From NCBI GenBank assembly GCA_902769535.1, contig CACXPH010000005.1, positions 1 through 64,000 on the forward strand: DNA of 64,000 nucleotides, in the 5' to 3' direction. Below the pieces are notes generated by a model, which had not been told where the DNA came from, did not search any database, and worked only from the letters and a program-made list of their open reading frames with translations. Each line of letters opens with the position of its first letter. Position 1 is the first letter of the stretch. Both the position numbers and the translations under genes were made by a program. Below are positions 6,120-14,962 of this stretch, piece by piece. Origin of the DNA: an uncultured Bacteroidales bacterium. GTDB lineage: Bacteria > Bacteroidota > Bacteroidia > Bacteroidales > Paludibacteraceae.

Positions 6120-7772
6120 TATTGGAAAGCCATAGTTGTCATCGGAACCTGCGCCGTGTTGCTGGCGCTGAGTTACGTGTGGGTCGTTCGTTGGGATCTG
6201 ACGGACGACAAACACTACAGTCTGAGTGAAGCATCCAAAACGATGCTCAAGCAGACCGATGCACCTATACACGTCACCCTACTCTTGGACGGCGACCTCA
6301 ATGCGGGTTTCCGACGACTCAAGAAAGCCACGGAAGAGACGCTGGAGGAGTTCGGTGTGTATGCGGATATAAAGGTGAAAGGTGAAAGGTTAGAGGTTAG
6401 AGGGGATTCCCTTGGACTGCATCCTATTGTCATCCATGAGCGTGAACAAAACGGCAAGACGGCACAGACAACCGTTTGGCCGTATGCGCTGATGGAGTAT
6501 AAAGGACGCAGAGCGGTAGTAACCTTGCTCAAGAACACACGCGGTCTCAGCGGCGAAGAGAACCTGAACGCCAGCATTGAGCAGTTGGAGTTCGCTTTCA
6601 TGGAAGCGCTCCATCTGTTACAACAGACCGAGACGCCGCGTGTAGCAATCCTCGAAGGTCACGGCGAACCCGACGAGGCACATACGTACGACCTCATGTC
6701 GGCACTCAGTAAGTACTTCCAGATCGATAGAGGGAGCCTCACCCCGCCCTCCCCTGAAGGGAAGGGAGACAGCATCGCTATCGATGCGCATATGCTTGAT
6801 GGATACAAAGCCATCATCATCGCGAGTCCGCAGACGGCTTTCAGCGATGCCGAGCGGTTTGTGATAGATCAGTACATCATGCGCGGAGGAGCCGTACTGT
6901 GGGCGCTTAATGGAGTCCGGTTTAGCGAGCAAGTGCTGCAGAGCGAAGGCTTTACACCGATCATACCTCTGGAATTGGGACTTACGGAGATGCTGTTCAA
7001 ATACGGTGTACGGGTAAACCCTGCGTTAGTACAAGATTTCCAATGCCTGCCTATTCCCGTGAATGTCAGTACTGATCCGCAACAGACGAACCTCCAACCG
7101 ATGCCGTGGACCTATGCGCCGTTGCTGCTCACCAGTCAAGGTTCGCCGATCACGAAGAACATGGGGCAAGTGATGAGTACGTTCGTCAGTCCGATTGATG
7201 CAGTGGGAGGCGAAGACGGAATAGAGAAACGGGTGTTGTTAGCCACCAGTACGGCCAGTCGCGTGACGGCCACGCCGGGAGAAGTGAACCTAAGCGACAT
7301 GAATCCCGACGTGAAGACCTTTGTCTATCAGTATGTACCGGTGGCCGTGTCGCTGGAAGGCGTTTTCACGAGCGCCTATGCGCACCGGATGGTTCCCGAA
7401 GGTGTTATCACGGATGAACCGATACGTAAGAACGGCGCCAAGACACGACAGGTAGTGATCGCTAGCGGCAGTGTGTTGCTCAACGAGGTGCAGAAGAACC
7501 AAGCCCTTCCGATGGGTTATGACCGCTACAGCGGCATGCAGTTCAGTAACCGCGACTTCATCACGAATGCGGTGCTGTGGCTCACGGATAGCGAAGGACT
7601 GATCAGTCTGCGCGAAAAGAGCGTGGCACTTCAACTGCTCAATGACCAGCGTGCCCATGAGAAACGTGCACAAGTGCAAGCCGTCAGTGTAAGTCTGCCT
7701 ATCATCATTCTGGCTCTCATCGGTGGCATTGTTTTTGTGATTCGAAAGAAGAAGTATGAACAGAAAGTTTAG
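6111..7772 (+). CDS. gldG: GldG-like ABC transporter auxiliary protein
   Basis: The 553-residue protein has an N-terminal membrane segment (about 7-25), a long extracytoplasmic part beginning DLTDDKHYSLSEAS, and a C-terminal membrane segment (about 523-546) ending in basic residues. This is the layout of GldG, partner of the GldA/GldF ABC transporter of Bacteroidetes, whose substrate is unknown. The start is GTG at 6111: the preceding codon in frame is TAG and the next Met is residue 46. No gldF or gldA gene lies beside it. Two low-complexity peptides, IKVKGERLEVRGD (about 87-99) and SLTPPSPEGKGDS (about 209-221), come from dispersed repeats also found in other genes. Confidence 0.82.
   Translation: MKGYWKAIVVIGTCAVLLALSYVWVVRWDLTDDKHYSLSEASKTMLKQTDAPIHVTLLLDGDLNAGFRRLKKATEETLEEFGVYADIKVKGERLEVRGDSLGLHPIVIHEREQNGKTAQTTVWPYALMEYKGRRAVVTLLKNTRGLSGEENLNASIEQLEFAFMEALHLLQQTETPRVAILEGHGEPDEAHTYDLMSALSKYFQIDRGSLTPPSPEGKGDSIAIDAHMLDGYKAIIIASPQTAFSDAERFVIDQYIMRGGAVLWALNGVRFSEQVLQSEGFTPIIPLELGLTEMLFKYGVRVNPALVQDFQCLPIPVNVSTDPQQTNLQPMPWTYAPLLLTSQGSPITKNMGQVMSTFVSPIDAVGGEDGIEKRVLLATSTASRVTATPGEVNLSDMNPDVKTFVYQYVPVAVSLEGVFTSAYAHRMVPEGVITDEPIRKNGAKTRQVVIASGSVLLNEVQKNQALPMGYDRYSGMQFSNRDFITNAVLWLTDSEGLISLREKSVALQLLNDQRAHEKRAQVQAVSVSLPIIILALIGGIVFVIRKKKYEQKV
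6371..6404 (+). repeat. Coding repeat KGERLEV in GldG
   Basis: AAAGGTGAAAGGTGAAAGG and following words are read as KVKGERLEVRG. The same phase gives KGERLKVK in IspD (27905-27943) and RimO (61001-61033). Confidence 0.85.
6736..6770 (+). repeat. Coding palindromic repeat PSPEGKGD in GldG
   Basis: The imperfect palindrome CCCTCCCCTGAAGGGAAGGG is preceded by GCCTCACCCC. It is nearly identical to 62311-62345 in the HU-LysM gene and is read in the same phase there. Confidence 0.88.
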
Positions 7773-7781
7773 AGTTGAAAG

Positions 7782-9185
7782 ATGAAAGTTGAAAGAAGTC
7801 TTATAGTTATTGCTCTATGTTTTTTATTCCTAGCACCGGTAGGGGCGCAGGAACTCTTGAACTATCCGTTGGACACGATCAACGGAGAAGAGGTGTATCG
7901 CTATCAAGTGGAGCGAGGCATCGGTCTGTATCGTATTGGTGTGAACTTCAACGTAGCTCAGAGTGAGATTATTCGCCTCAATCCTCAGTTACGCGATCGC
8001 GGACTGCACTATGCTGAGATACTATTGATTCCTACGGGCCGCAACGTGCAGGTAGAAGGGCACGTGGTGGAAGAGCCGGTAGTTGAAGAACCGGTGGTTG
8101 AAGAACCGGTGGTTGAAGAGAATCCGATTCCATCCGATACGATCCGAATTCATCCGATAGAATCCGATTCGGTTGTAGCGGATAGCGTCTTAACGGATAC
8201 GGTTGTTGCGCAGGACACACGCCGTGTAGTAGAGTTGGCGCTGATGTTACCGTTTGAGAGTCAGCAGACCAAGCGTAGCGGTAATGCCGAGCGCATGATG
8301 GAATTCTATCAGGGTGCGTTACTCGCGTTGCATGATCTGCAGAACGACAGCACACTCTATCGTCTGCGCGTTTACGATACAGAACGCAGCGAACGGAAAG
8401 TGCAGGCCTTGTGTGACAGCACAGAGTTAGACAGCGTCAAAGCGATCTTGGGTCTGGTGTACCCTATTCAGATAGAGCGCATGGCAGCATGGTGCGAGAC
8501 ACATCACGTGCCGTTACTCTTACCGTTCAGCGACGAGGTGGATTTGGCTAGTCATCCGCAGGTATTGCAGTTCAACTCCACGGACGAGCAAGAGGCGGAC
8601 AGTCTCTGTGCCTGGTTGAAAGCGCAAGGAGAGAATATTCACGTCGTCGTAACGGAAGTACGTGAAGCGGAAATAGCCAGTTCTATTCGTACACTGCGCA
8701 AGCGACTCAAAGCGCACGGCATTTCGTACACGGGTCTTCCTTTGCGCGACCTGATGAACGACAGCGCAGCGTATGCTATGGATCTGGACAAAGAGAATAT
8801 TATCTTGCTGCATTCGGATCGCTATCAACAGGTACGTGTGGTGTTACCGCACATCGCCGCGTTGCGCAAGGTAGGCCATAACGTGCGTCTGATCAGTCAG
8901 TATGCTTGGCAGAAAGAGCATATCGACCTGCCGCAAGTCTATACATCAGTCTTTACGGCAGAGACCAGTCGTGATGCCTATGACGCTTTGTGGGATCAGT
9001 TCTACGCAGGCGGACATGTGAGTGAGAGTCCGCGCTATGACTTATTAGGTTACGACCTGATACAGGCATTGATCGGTTGGTTGCAAGGCGAACAAGAGAC
9101 AACCGGTATTCAGTCCGTCATTCAGTGGAAACAAGTTCAACAAGGAGGATTCCAGAACGCATGCGTAAAAGTGCTTGCATATTGA
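7782..9185 (+). CDS. LysM plus periplasmic-binding-protein-like (PBP1-type) protein
   Basis: The 467-residue protein has a signal peptide (about 1-22, ending PVGAQ), one LysM domain (about 38-88, peptidoglycan binding), a linker of four VVEEP-like repeats (about 93-113), and a C-terminal region (about 150-467) resembling type I periplasmic binding folds (LALMLPFES, then AERMMEFYQGALLALHDL). In Bacteroidales such proteins are annotated as LysM/amino-acid-binding-like; the ligand is unknown. The region before and over the ATG is another degenerate repeat (7770-7793). The gene overlaps the PorT-like gene by 25 bases. Confidence 0.75.
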   Translation: MKVERSLIVIALCFLFLAPVGAQELLNYPLDTINGEEVYRYQVERGIGLYRIGVNFNVAQSEIIRLNPQLRDRGLHYAEILLIPTGRNVQVEGHVVEEPVVEEPVVEEPVVEENPIPSDTIRIHPIESDSVVADSVLTDTVVAQDTRRVVELALMLPFESQQTKRSGNAERMMEFYQGALLALHDLQNDSTLYRLRVYDTERSERKVQALCDSTELDSVKAILGLVYPIQIERMAAWCETHHVPLLLPFSDEVDLASHPQVLQFNSTDEQEADSLCAWLKAQGENIHVVVTEVREAEIASSIRTLRKRLKAHGISYTGLPLRDLMNDSAAYAMDLDKENIILLHSDRYQQVRVVLPHIAALRKVGHNVRLISQYAWQKEHIDLPQVYTSVFTAETSRDAYDALWDQFYAGGHVSESPRYDLLGYDLIQALIGWLQGEQETTGIQSVIQWKQVQQGGFQNACVKVLAY

Positions 9186-9784
9186 TTTTGACACTGCTGG
9201 CCTTGTGCGTAAGTGCACAACCACGCATGAAATCGCCGGAATATTGGGTCGGTGCGCATGGTGGTGTAACGGCCAGTACGGTTATCTTTAATCCTTCGCG
9301 AGACGGTATGTCGCCTATCACGGATGCATGCGTCTTAGGCGGTAATGCAGGTCTGGTATTCCGCTTTGCTGCTCATAAGTACTGCCATTTCCAGATGGAA
9401 TTGAACTATATGCATCGCGGGTGGAAAGACGCATATGGAACGAATAGCCTGCACTATGTAGAGTTGCCGATCCTGATGAATCTCAATTTCGGTAGTGAGA
9501 AATGCCGCTGGATTTTCAATCTCGGTCCGCAGATCGGTTATTGCGTGTGGGAAGAGAGCGGAAGTATCACGGAACGGTTTAACTGGGGATTAGCCGCAGG
9601 AACAGGTCTGTATGTCCGCACGAAGAAAGCCGGCGCGTATGAACTGGAAATCCGTTATGACTTCTCGTTAGGAGGCGTTTTCGGCACAACCGTCACGGAT
9701 ACCTATAAGATGGCTAATCCAATGGATTTGAGTATCAATCTAGGTTGGTATTGGCCGATTAAAAGTAGAAAATATAGTAAATAA
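9161..9784 (+). CDS. porT: PorT-like outer-membrane beta-barrel protein
   Basis: The 207-residue protein has a signal peptide (about 1-18, LALCVSAQ) and then alternating beta strands typical of a small barrel, with the conserved pattern LHYVELPILMNLNFG and FNLGPQIGY. This matches PorT/SprT-type proteins, one of which is needed for type IX secretion in Porphyromonas. Whether this organism has the rest of that system cannot be seen here, and a generic barrel is possible. The ATG at 9161 is chosen because AAGGAGG lies 13 bases upstream and the signal peptide starts there; frame extension to 9077 only reads through the end of the previous gene. Confidence 0.7.
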   Translation: MRKSACILILTLLALCVSAQPRMKSPEYWVGAHGGVTASTVIFNPSRDGMSPITDACVLGGNAGLVFRFAAHKYCHFQMELNYMHRGWKDAYGTNSLHYVELPILMNLNFGSEKCRWIFNLGPQIGYCVWEESGSITERFNWGLAAGTGLYVRTKKAGAYELEIRYDFSLGGVFGTTVTDTYKMANPMDLSINLGWYWPIKSRKYSK

Positions 9785-9790
9785 CACGAT

Positions 9791-10633
9791 ATGAAAACGA
9801 ATTATGAAGTGCGTTACGCGTCGAATCCGACGGACGCCAAGAGTTATGACACAACGCGCCTGCGCAAGGACTTTTTGATTGAGCGCGTGTTTGCAGCCGA
9901 TGAGGTGAACATGGTTTATTCGATGTACGACCGCATGATTGTAGGTGGTGCTATGCCGGTTAAGGAGACGCTATTACTGGAAGCGATTGATCCGTTGAAA
10001 GCGCCGTATTTCCTGACAAGAAGAGAGATGGGTATCTTCAACGTAGGCGGTAAAGGTCGCGTGATTGCAGGCGATGAGGTGTTTGAACTCGATTATAAAG
10101 AGGCGTTGTACCTCGGTCGTGGAGACCGCGAGGTGAAGTTCGAGAGCGTAGACGCCAACAAACCGGCTCTCTTCTATTTCAACTCGACAACGGCGCATTG
10201 TGCGTATCCGAACAAGAAAGTGACGAAAGCGGATGCCGTCGTAGCGCACATGGGAAGTCTGGAGATGAGTAACGAGCGTGACATCAATAAGATGCTCGTC
10301 AACCAAGTGCTGCCGACCTGCCAGTTGCAGATGGGTATGACGGAGTTGAATACAGGAAGTGTATGGAACACCATGCCGGCACACGTACACAGCCGCCGTA
10401 TGGAGGCGTATTTCTATTTCGAAGTACCGGAAGAGCAGGCTGTCTGCCATTTCATGGGTGAAGTGGAAGAGACGCGCCATATATGGATGAAAGGCAACCA
10501 AGCCGTGCTCTCGCCGGAATGGTCTATTCACAGTGCAGCTGCTACCCATAACTACACCTTCATCTGGGGCATGGGTGGCGAGAACCTCGACTACGGAGAC
10601 CAGGACTTCAGTCTGATAACAGACCTGAAATAA
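9791..10633 (+). CDS. kduI: 5-dehydro-4-deoxy-D-glucuronate isomerase (KduI)
   Basis: This full-length KduI has 280 residues. It converts 5-dehydro-4-deoxy-D-glucuronate to 3-deoxy-D-glycero-2,5-hexodiulosonate in the breakdown of unsaturated uronates from pectin or host glycosaminoglycans. The cupin-fold metal site is visible as PAHVHSRRMEAYFYFEVP near 197-214, with a later His in SIHSAAATHNYTFIWGM. It is followed by KduD and a DUF4861 lipoprotein, consistent with a uronate pathway. No lyase, KdgK or KdgA is in the window. Confidence 0.95.
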   Translation: MKTNYEVRYASNPTDAKSYDTTRLRKDFLIERVFAADEVNMVYSMYDRMIVGGAMPVKETLLLEAIDPLKAPYFLTRREMGIFNVGGKGRVIAGDEVFELDYKEALYLGRGDREVKFESVDANKPALFYFNSTTAHCAYPNKKVTKADAVVAHMGSLEMSNERDINKMLVNQVLPTCQLQMGMTELNTGSVWNTMPAHVHSRRMEAYFYFEVPEEQAVCHFMGEVEETRHIWMKGNQAVLSPEWSIHSAAATHNYTFIWGMGGENLDYGDQDFSLITDLK

Positions 10634-10636
10634 TTG

Positions 10637-10664
10637 ATGATTTATGATTTAAGATTTTAGATTT
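10637..10664. repeat. Intergenic ATGATTTATGATTTAAGATT repeat
   Basis: Degenerate tandem words of the AAATC/ATTTATG type fill the kduI-kduD gap up to the start codon. Confidence 0.7.
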
Positions 10665-11468
10665 ATGAATAATCTTTTTTCATTGGAAGGCAAGAACGCC
10701 TGGGTGACAGGTGGTTGTTACGGTATCGGTTTTGCGATTGCGAAAGCTTTCGCACAGGCCGGAGCGGCTAATATCATCTTCAATGCCCGTAGTCAAGAAG
10801 CCATCGACAAGGCGTATGAATTGTACCGCGCAGAGGGCATCAACAACGTGCACGGCTATGTGTGCGACGTGACGGATGAGGTGGCCGTAAAGGCGCTCGT
10901 GGAGCAGATTCACGCAGAAGTGGGACAGATCGATATATTGGTTAACAACGCCGGAATCATCAAGCGCATCCCTATGCACGAGATGAAACGCGAAGAGTTC
11001 CAGCAGGTCATTGACATCGACCTTGTGGCACCGTATATCGTGAGTGCGGCCGTATTGCCGGAGATGATGGCGCGTCGTGAAGGTAAGATCATTAATATCT
11101 GCTCGATGATGAGTGAGTTGGGTCGTGAGACCGTCAGCGCGTATGCGGCAGCCAAAGGTGGCCTGAAGATGCTGACGCGTAATATCTGCTCGGAGTACGG
11201 CGAGTATAACATCCAATGTAACGGTCTGGGACCGGGATATATCGCTACACCGCAGACGGCACCGCTGCGTGAACCGCAAGCGGATGGTAGCAAGCATCCG
11301 TTCGATGCGTTCATCTGCGCGAAGACGCCTGCTGGTCGTTGGTTAGAGGCGGATGAGTTAGGAGGAACAGCCGTCTTCCTGGCTTCGCACGCTTCCGACG
11401 CAGTCAACGGACAGATCATCTATGTAGACGGCGGAATACTCGCCTATATTGGAAGACAGCCCAAATAA
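10665..11468 (+). CDS. kduD: 2-dehydro-3-deoxy-D-gluconate 5-dehydrogenase (KduD), SDR family
   Basis: This short-chain dehydrogenase has 267 residues. The nucleotide-binding glycine motif is TGGCYGIG near 15-22, NNAG near 92-95, and the catalytic Ser-Tyr-Lys set is visible as ICSMMSE and YAAAKGG. It reduces the KduI product to 2-keto-3-deoxygluconate using NADH. Adjacency to KduI makes KduD more likely than a generic gluconate 5-dehydrogenase. Confidence 0.9.
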   Translation: MNNLFSLEGKNAWVTGGCYGIGFAIAKAFAQAGAANIIFNARSQEAIDKAYELYRAEGINNVHGYVCDVTDEVAVKALVEQIHAEVGQIDILVNNAGIIKRIPMHEMKREEFQQVIDIDLVAPYIVSAAVLPEMMARREGKIINICSMMSELGRETVSAYAAAKGGLKMLTRNICSEYGEYNIQCNGLGPGYIATPQTAPLREPQADGSKHPFDAFICAKTPAGRWLEADELGGTAVFLASHASDAVNGQIIYVDGGILAYIGRQPK

Positions 11469-11488
11469 AAATGTTGTAAATCTCCTAT

Positions 11489-11542
11489 GCCTGAACATAG
11501 GACATACATAGGACAAACATACGTTAAACATACGATCACCCT
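11489..11542. repeat. CATAGGACATA-type intergenic repeat
   Basis: The words CATAGGACATA, CATAGGACAAA, CATACGTTAAA and CATACGATC repeat with about 11-base spacing between kduD and the DUF4861 gene. No promoter is seen. Confidence 0.65.
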
Positions 11543-12391
11543 ATGAGACCGATAAATGTTCTATTTTTCGCAATTGCTCTTTTGAGTCTGACAGCCTGTC
11601 ACAAAGAGGTTGTGCAGCCGAAAGTGTACGGACGTTTTGTTCCGGAGCGCAAGGATGACTTCGCCTGGGAGAACGAGTACGCCGCTTTCCGTATGTACGG
11701 TCCGGCCTTGCGACCGGAGAACCCGAGCAACGGTGTGGACCTGTGGCTTAAGGCAAGTCCGGAACTGGTTGTGGATAGTTTTTACTACCGCGAGCATGAG
11801 TTAGGTCTGCCCTATCATATTAACTACGGCAAAGGTCTGGATTGTTATAAAGTGGGACACACCTGTGGTGCAGGAGGATTGGTTGTTATCGCAAATGACC
11901 AGACGTTTATCGGTGGCGCGTACGACCGTTGGGAAATACTCGAGCAGACACCGGATCGGTTTGTGTTTAAGTTGGAGTACGACAGCCTGAACGTGGACGG
12001 ACATATACTGCACGAATCAATTACTATCACCGCCGAAGCCGGTTCGGCTATGAACCAAGCGGATGTCGTGCTGACAGGTAATTATGATGAAGAGTTGTTA
12101 GTAGGCGGCGGTATCTACATGCACGACACGATTGATCATTTTGAGGTGTATGACCGCATCGGCATGATCTTCTACGAAGAGGACGCGCTGAGTGATAAAT
12201 CAGCTGCGCAGATGAACTACGAATATAACGGTAGCACTTCGCAAGGTCGTATTTACATCACCGTGCAGACTCCGGACGCAACCGTTACGGACATACAGGA
12301 CGGTAACTTGATTGCCGTCAAACCGTACACTTTAGGCGACACATTGACGTATTATTTCGGGGCAACCTGGAGTGAATATAAACAAGAATGA
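11543..12391 (+). CDS. DUF4861 lipoprotein
   Basis: The 282-residue protein has a lipoprotein signal peptide (LLSLTAC, lipidated Cys at 19). The mature part reads as DUF4861 (early ENEYAAFRMYGPAL, then LDCYKVGHTCGAGG). DUF4861 proteins are commonly linked with polysaccharide and uronate loci in Bacteroidetes, but their reaction is not established to my knowledge. Its position after kduI-kduD suggests a role in uronate-sugar handling in the periplasm. Its stop overlaps the next start by four bases (ATGA). Confidence 0.8.
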   Translation: MRPINVLFFAIALLSLTACHKEVVQPKVYGRFVPERKDDFAWENEYAAFRMYGPALRPENPSNGVDLWLKASPELVVDSFYYREHELGLPYHINYGKGLDCYKVGHTCGAGGLVVIANDQTFIGGAYDRWEILEQTPDRFVFKLEYDSLNVDGHILHESITITAEAGSAMNQADVVLTGNYDEELLVGGGIYMHDTIDHFEVYDRIGMIFYEEDALSDKSAAQMNYEYNGSTSQGRIYITVQTPDATVTDIQDGNLIAVKPYTLGDTLTYYFGATWSEYKQE

Positions 12392-13377
12392 CGTATTTGA
12401 TTATTCGTTTGGCAACATTAGGCAACGTGGCTATGACGGTTCCCGTGATAGCTTCGCTTAGTCGTCGTTATCCGAATGATCGATTTATTGTCGCGAGCAA
12501 GAAAGACTTAGCGTCTATGTTCGCTTCGATGCCGAACGTGGAGTTTCGAGAGGTGGACAATCACTTGGGTTGGAAAGGCGTCTTTGCTATTTGGAAAGCT
12601 TGGCGTGATGAGGTAGATGCCGTCATTGACTTGCAGGACTTACCGCGTACACGCCTCTTCGACATGTTGATGCGCCTGAGCGGCAAGCAGGTAACACGTG
12701 TGCGCTACGGCCGGTTTAGCAAACATCTAATCACGAAGTTCGGGATTGGCAAGAAACAGTTACCGACGGAATTCGCGCGGTACAGAGATGCATTCCGGCG
12801 TGCAGGATTAGAGACGGACGAGACTTTCGAAGCCATCCCGAAGAACAGTGCGGCGGCGAAGAAGATCATAGAGCGTTTCGGAGAGAAAGAAGGACGCTGG
12901 ATCGGTTTGGCGCCATTTGCCAAAAGCCGTTCAAATATGTTGCCTTACCGCGTCTCGAAAGACATCATCGAGCAACTGACGAAGGACAAGCACACACGCG
13001 TTTTCCTTTTCGGAGCAGGCGAAATAGAGTGCGAGATGCTCAGACAGTGGTCAACGGTCTTTCCGCGCACAGAGAGTGTGGCTGGACGGTTAAAACTCAA
13101 AGAAGAGTTGGAACTGATGCGGATGTTAGACGTGATGATCTGTATGGACAGTGCGAACCAACATTTGTCAAGTCTGGTGGGCCTTCGAGCTATCAGCGTA
13201 TGGTGCGCGACACATCCGATGATCGGTTTTGCCGGTTGGAAGCAAAAGCCGGAAGATATTATACAACGGCATGATTTGCAATGCCGACCGTGCACATGCC
13301 ACGGTACCAACCATTGCCGATACGGCAATTACGCCTGCCGACAGATTGAAGCAGAAACAATAATCAAACAGATATGA
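12388..13377 (+). CDS. Glycosyltransferase family 9 (heptosyltransferase-like)
   Basis: The 329-residue protein starts IIRLATLGNVAMTVPVIASL, the GT9 N-terminal signature, and has the donor-site region GLAPFAKS near 172-179 and CMDSANQHLSSLVG near 253-266. GT9 enzymes add heptose or related sugars to lipid A-core structures at the inner membrane. GDP- or ADP-heptose is the usual donor, and this window encodes a GDP-heptose pathway at 29649-32486, although the true donor here is unproven. It overlaps both neighbours by four bases. Confidence 0.85.
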   Translation: MTYLIIRLATLGNVAMTVPVIASLSRRYPNDRFIVASKKDLASMFASMPNVEFREVDNHLGWKGVFAIWKAWRDEVDAVIDLQDLPRTRLFDMLMRLSGKQVTRVRYGRFSKHLITKFGIGKKQLPTEFARYRDAFRRAGLETDETFEAIPKNSAAAKKIIERFGEKEGRWIGLAPFAKSRSNMLPYRVSKDIIEQLTKDKHTRVFLFGAGEIECEMLRQWSTVFPRTESVAGRLKLKEELELMRMLDVMICMDSANQHLSSLVGLRAISVWCATHPMIGFAGWKQKPEDIIQRHDLQCRPCTCHGTNHCRYGNYACRQIEAETIIKQI

Positions 13378-14138
13378 GTAAAATTATTTCATTAGCAAAC
13401 CAAAAAGGAGGCGTCGGCAAAACGACTACTTCCATCAACTTAGCGGCTGCTTTGGCCAAGCAGGGCAAGCACGTGTTACTCATCGATGCCGATCCGCAGG
13501 CTAACACCTCATCGGGTTTGGGTGTGGAGATTAGCGAGTTGGACAACACGATCTACGAGTGCCTGGTGAACGGTATTGAACCGCACACGGCCATTGTGCA
13601 CACCAATACGAAGAACCTTGACATGATCCCAAGTCACATTGACCTGGTGGGTGCTGAGATCGAGATGCTGAACATGGAGCACCGTGAGCAGTTGCTCAAG
13701 AACGTGCTGAACCAAGTACGCGACGAGTATGACTACGTGCTCATCGATTGCAGTCCGTCGTTGGGTTTGATCACCGTCAATGCATTGACGGCCAGTGATA
13801 GCGTGATCATTCCGGTACAGTGTGAGTTCTTTGCGCTCGAAGGCATTGCCAAGTTGCTGAACACGATCAAGATCATTAAATCCAAACTCAACCCGGCACT
13901 CAAGATCGAAGGATTCCTGCTCACCATGTTCGACAATCGTCTGCGTCTGAGCAATCAGGTGTACGAAGAGGTGAAGCGTCATTTCGGCGACTTGGTGTTC
14001 AACACCGTCATCTCGCGTAACGTCCGTCTGAGCGAAGCGCCCTCGCACGGTGTGTCGGTGTTGGAATACGACTCCAGTTCGAAGGGAGCCAAGAATTATA
14101 CCGCATTAGCTAAAGAACTTATTGCACGAAACAAATGA
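13374..14138 (+). CDS. parA: Chromosome-partitioning ATPase ParA (Soj)
   Basis: The 254-residue protein has the deviant Walker A QKGGVGKTTTSINLAAAL at 9-26, the DADPQANTSSG motif, and LIDCSPSLG (Walker B). It is the chromosomal, N-terminally short form without a helix-turn-helix extension. It works with ParB to move replication origins; ATP-bound dimers bind DNA non-specifically. ParA and ParB overlap by four bases. Confidence 0.96.
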   Translation: MSKIISLANQKGGVGKTTTSINLAAALAKQGKHVLLIDADPQANTSSGLGVEISELDNTIYECLVNGIEPHTAIVHTNTKNLDMIPSHIDLVGAEIEMLNMEHREQLLKNVLNQVRDEYDYVLIDCSPSLGLITVNALTASDSVIIPVQCEFFALEGIAKLLNTIKIIKSKLNPALKIEGFLLTMFDNRLRLSNQVYEEVKRHFGDLVFNTVISRNVRLSEAPSHGVSVLEYDSSSKGAKNYTALAKELIARNK

Positions 14139-14962
14139 AAAAGACAGGTTTAGGACGAGGTTTGGATGCACTCATCGACACCTCGCATGTAGATACCAAC
14201 GGAGGTAGTTCGATCTCGGAGATTGAACTGAGTGCCATAGTGGCCAACCCCGATCAGCCGCGTCGCACGTTCGACGAGGAGGCTTTACAAGAGTTAGCGG
14301 ATTCGATCCGTGAGCATGGTGTTATCTCGCCAATCACGCTGCGTGACAATGGAGACGGCACGTATATGATCATTGCCGGAGAGCGTCGTTTCCGTGCCAG
14401 CAAGATGGCCGGTCTGCAGTATATACCGGCCTATATCCGTACGGCGAAGGACGAGCAAGTCATGGAATGGGCGCTCATCGAGAATATCCAGCGTGAAGAC
14501 TTGGATGCGATCGAGATTGCTTTGGCTTACCAGCGTCTGATGGACGATTATGACCTGACGCAAGAACGAATGGCGGAGCGCGTAGGAAAGAAACGTGCCA
14601 CGGTGGCTAACTATCTGCGTCTGCTCAAGTTACCGGCAGAGATCCAGGTGGGTATCAAAGAGAAGAAGATCGAGATGGGACACGCCCGTGCTATCTTGGG
14701 AACGCCTTCCGCAGAGCGGCAGTTGGCGCTGTACCAACGCATTTTGCGTGAGGGTCTGTCTGTTCGCAAAGTCGAAGCCTTGGCTCAAGAAGATAAGAAC
14801 GCGGATAAGAAAGAACGTGTACGCACCGTTAATCCGTACGCTTCGCTGGAGCGCGAACTGAGTATCTCGAGCGGTTTGAATATCAAAGTACAAAACGGCA
14901 AAGTGATCATTGCTTTTGCCAACGAAGAAGAATTAGAACGCATCGCACAGCGCTTAGTTTGA
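14135..14962 (+). CDS. parB: Chromosome-partitioning protein ParB (CTPase clamp)
   Basis: The 275-residue protein starts with the conserved KKTGLGRGLDALI, then the N-terminal domain with PDQPRRTFDEEALQELADS and GERRFRAS (CTP-binding and clamp-closing segment), ENIQREDLDAIEIA, a helix-turn-helix near 150-175, and a C-terminal dimerisation part. It loads at parS sites near the origin; I did not see a perfect parS (TGTTTCACGTGAAACA) in the window. Confidence 0.95.
   Translation: MKKTGLGRGLDALIDTSHVDTNGGSSISEIELSAIVANPDQPRRTFDEEALQELADSIREHGVISPITLRDNGDGTYMIIAGERRFRASKMAGLQYIPAYIRTAKDEQVMEWALIENIQREDLDAIEIALAYQRLMDDYDLTQERMAERVGKKRATVANYLRLLKLPAEIQVGIKEKKIEMGHARAILGTPSAERQLALYQRILREGLSVRKVEALAQEDKNADKKERVRTVNPYASLERELSISSGLNIKVQNGKVIIAFANEEELERIAQRLV

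Noticed and set aside
9077..9160. Longer start for the PorT-like gene
   Set aside because: The extra residues are Arg-rich and hide the signal peptide; the ATG at 9161 has a strong ribosome-binding site.
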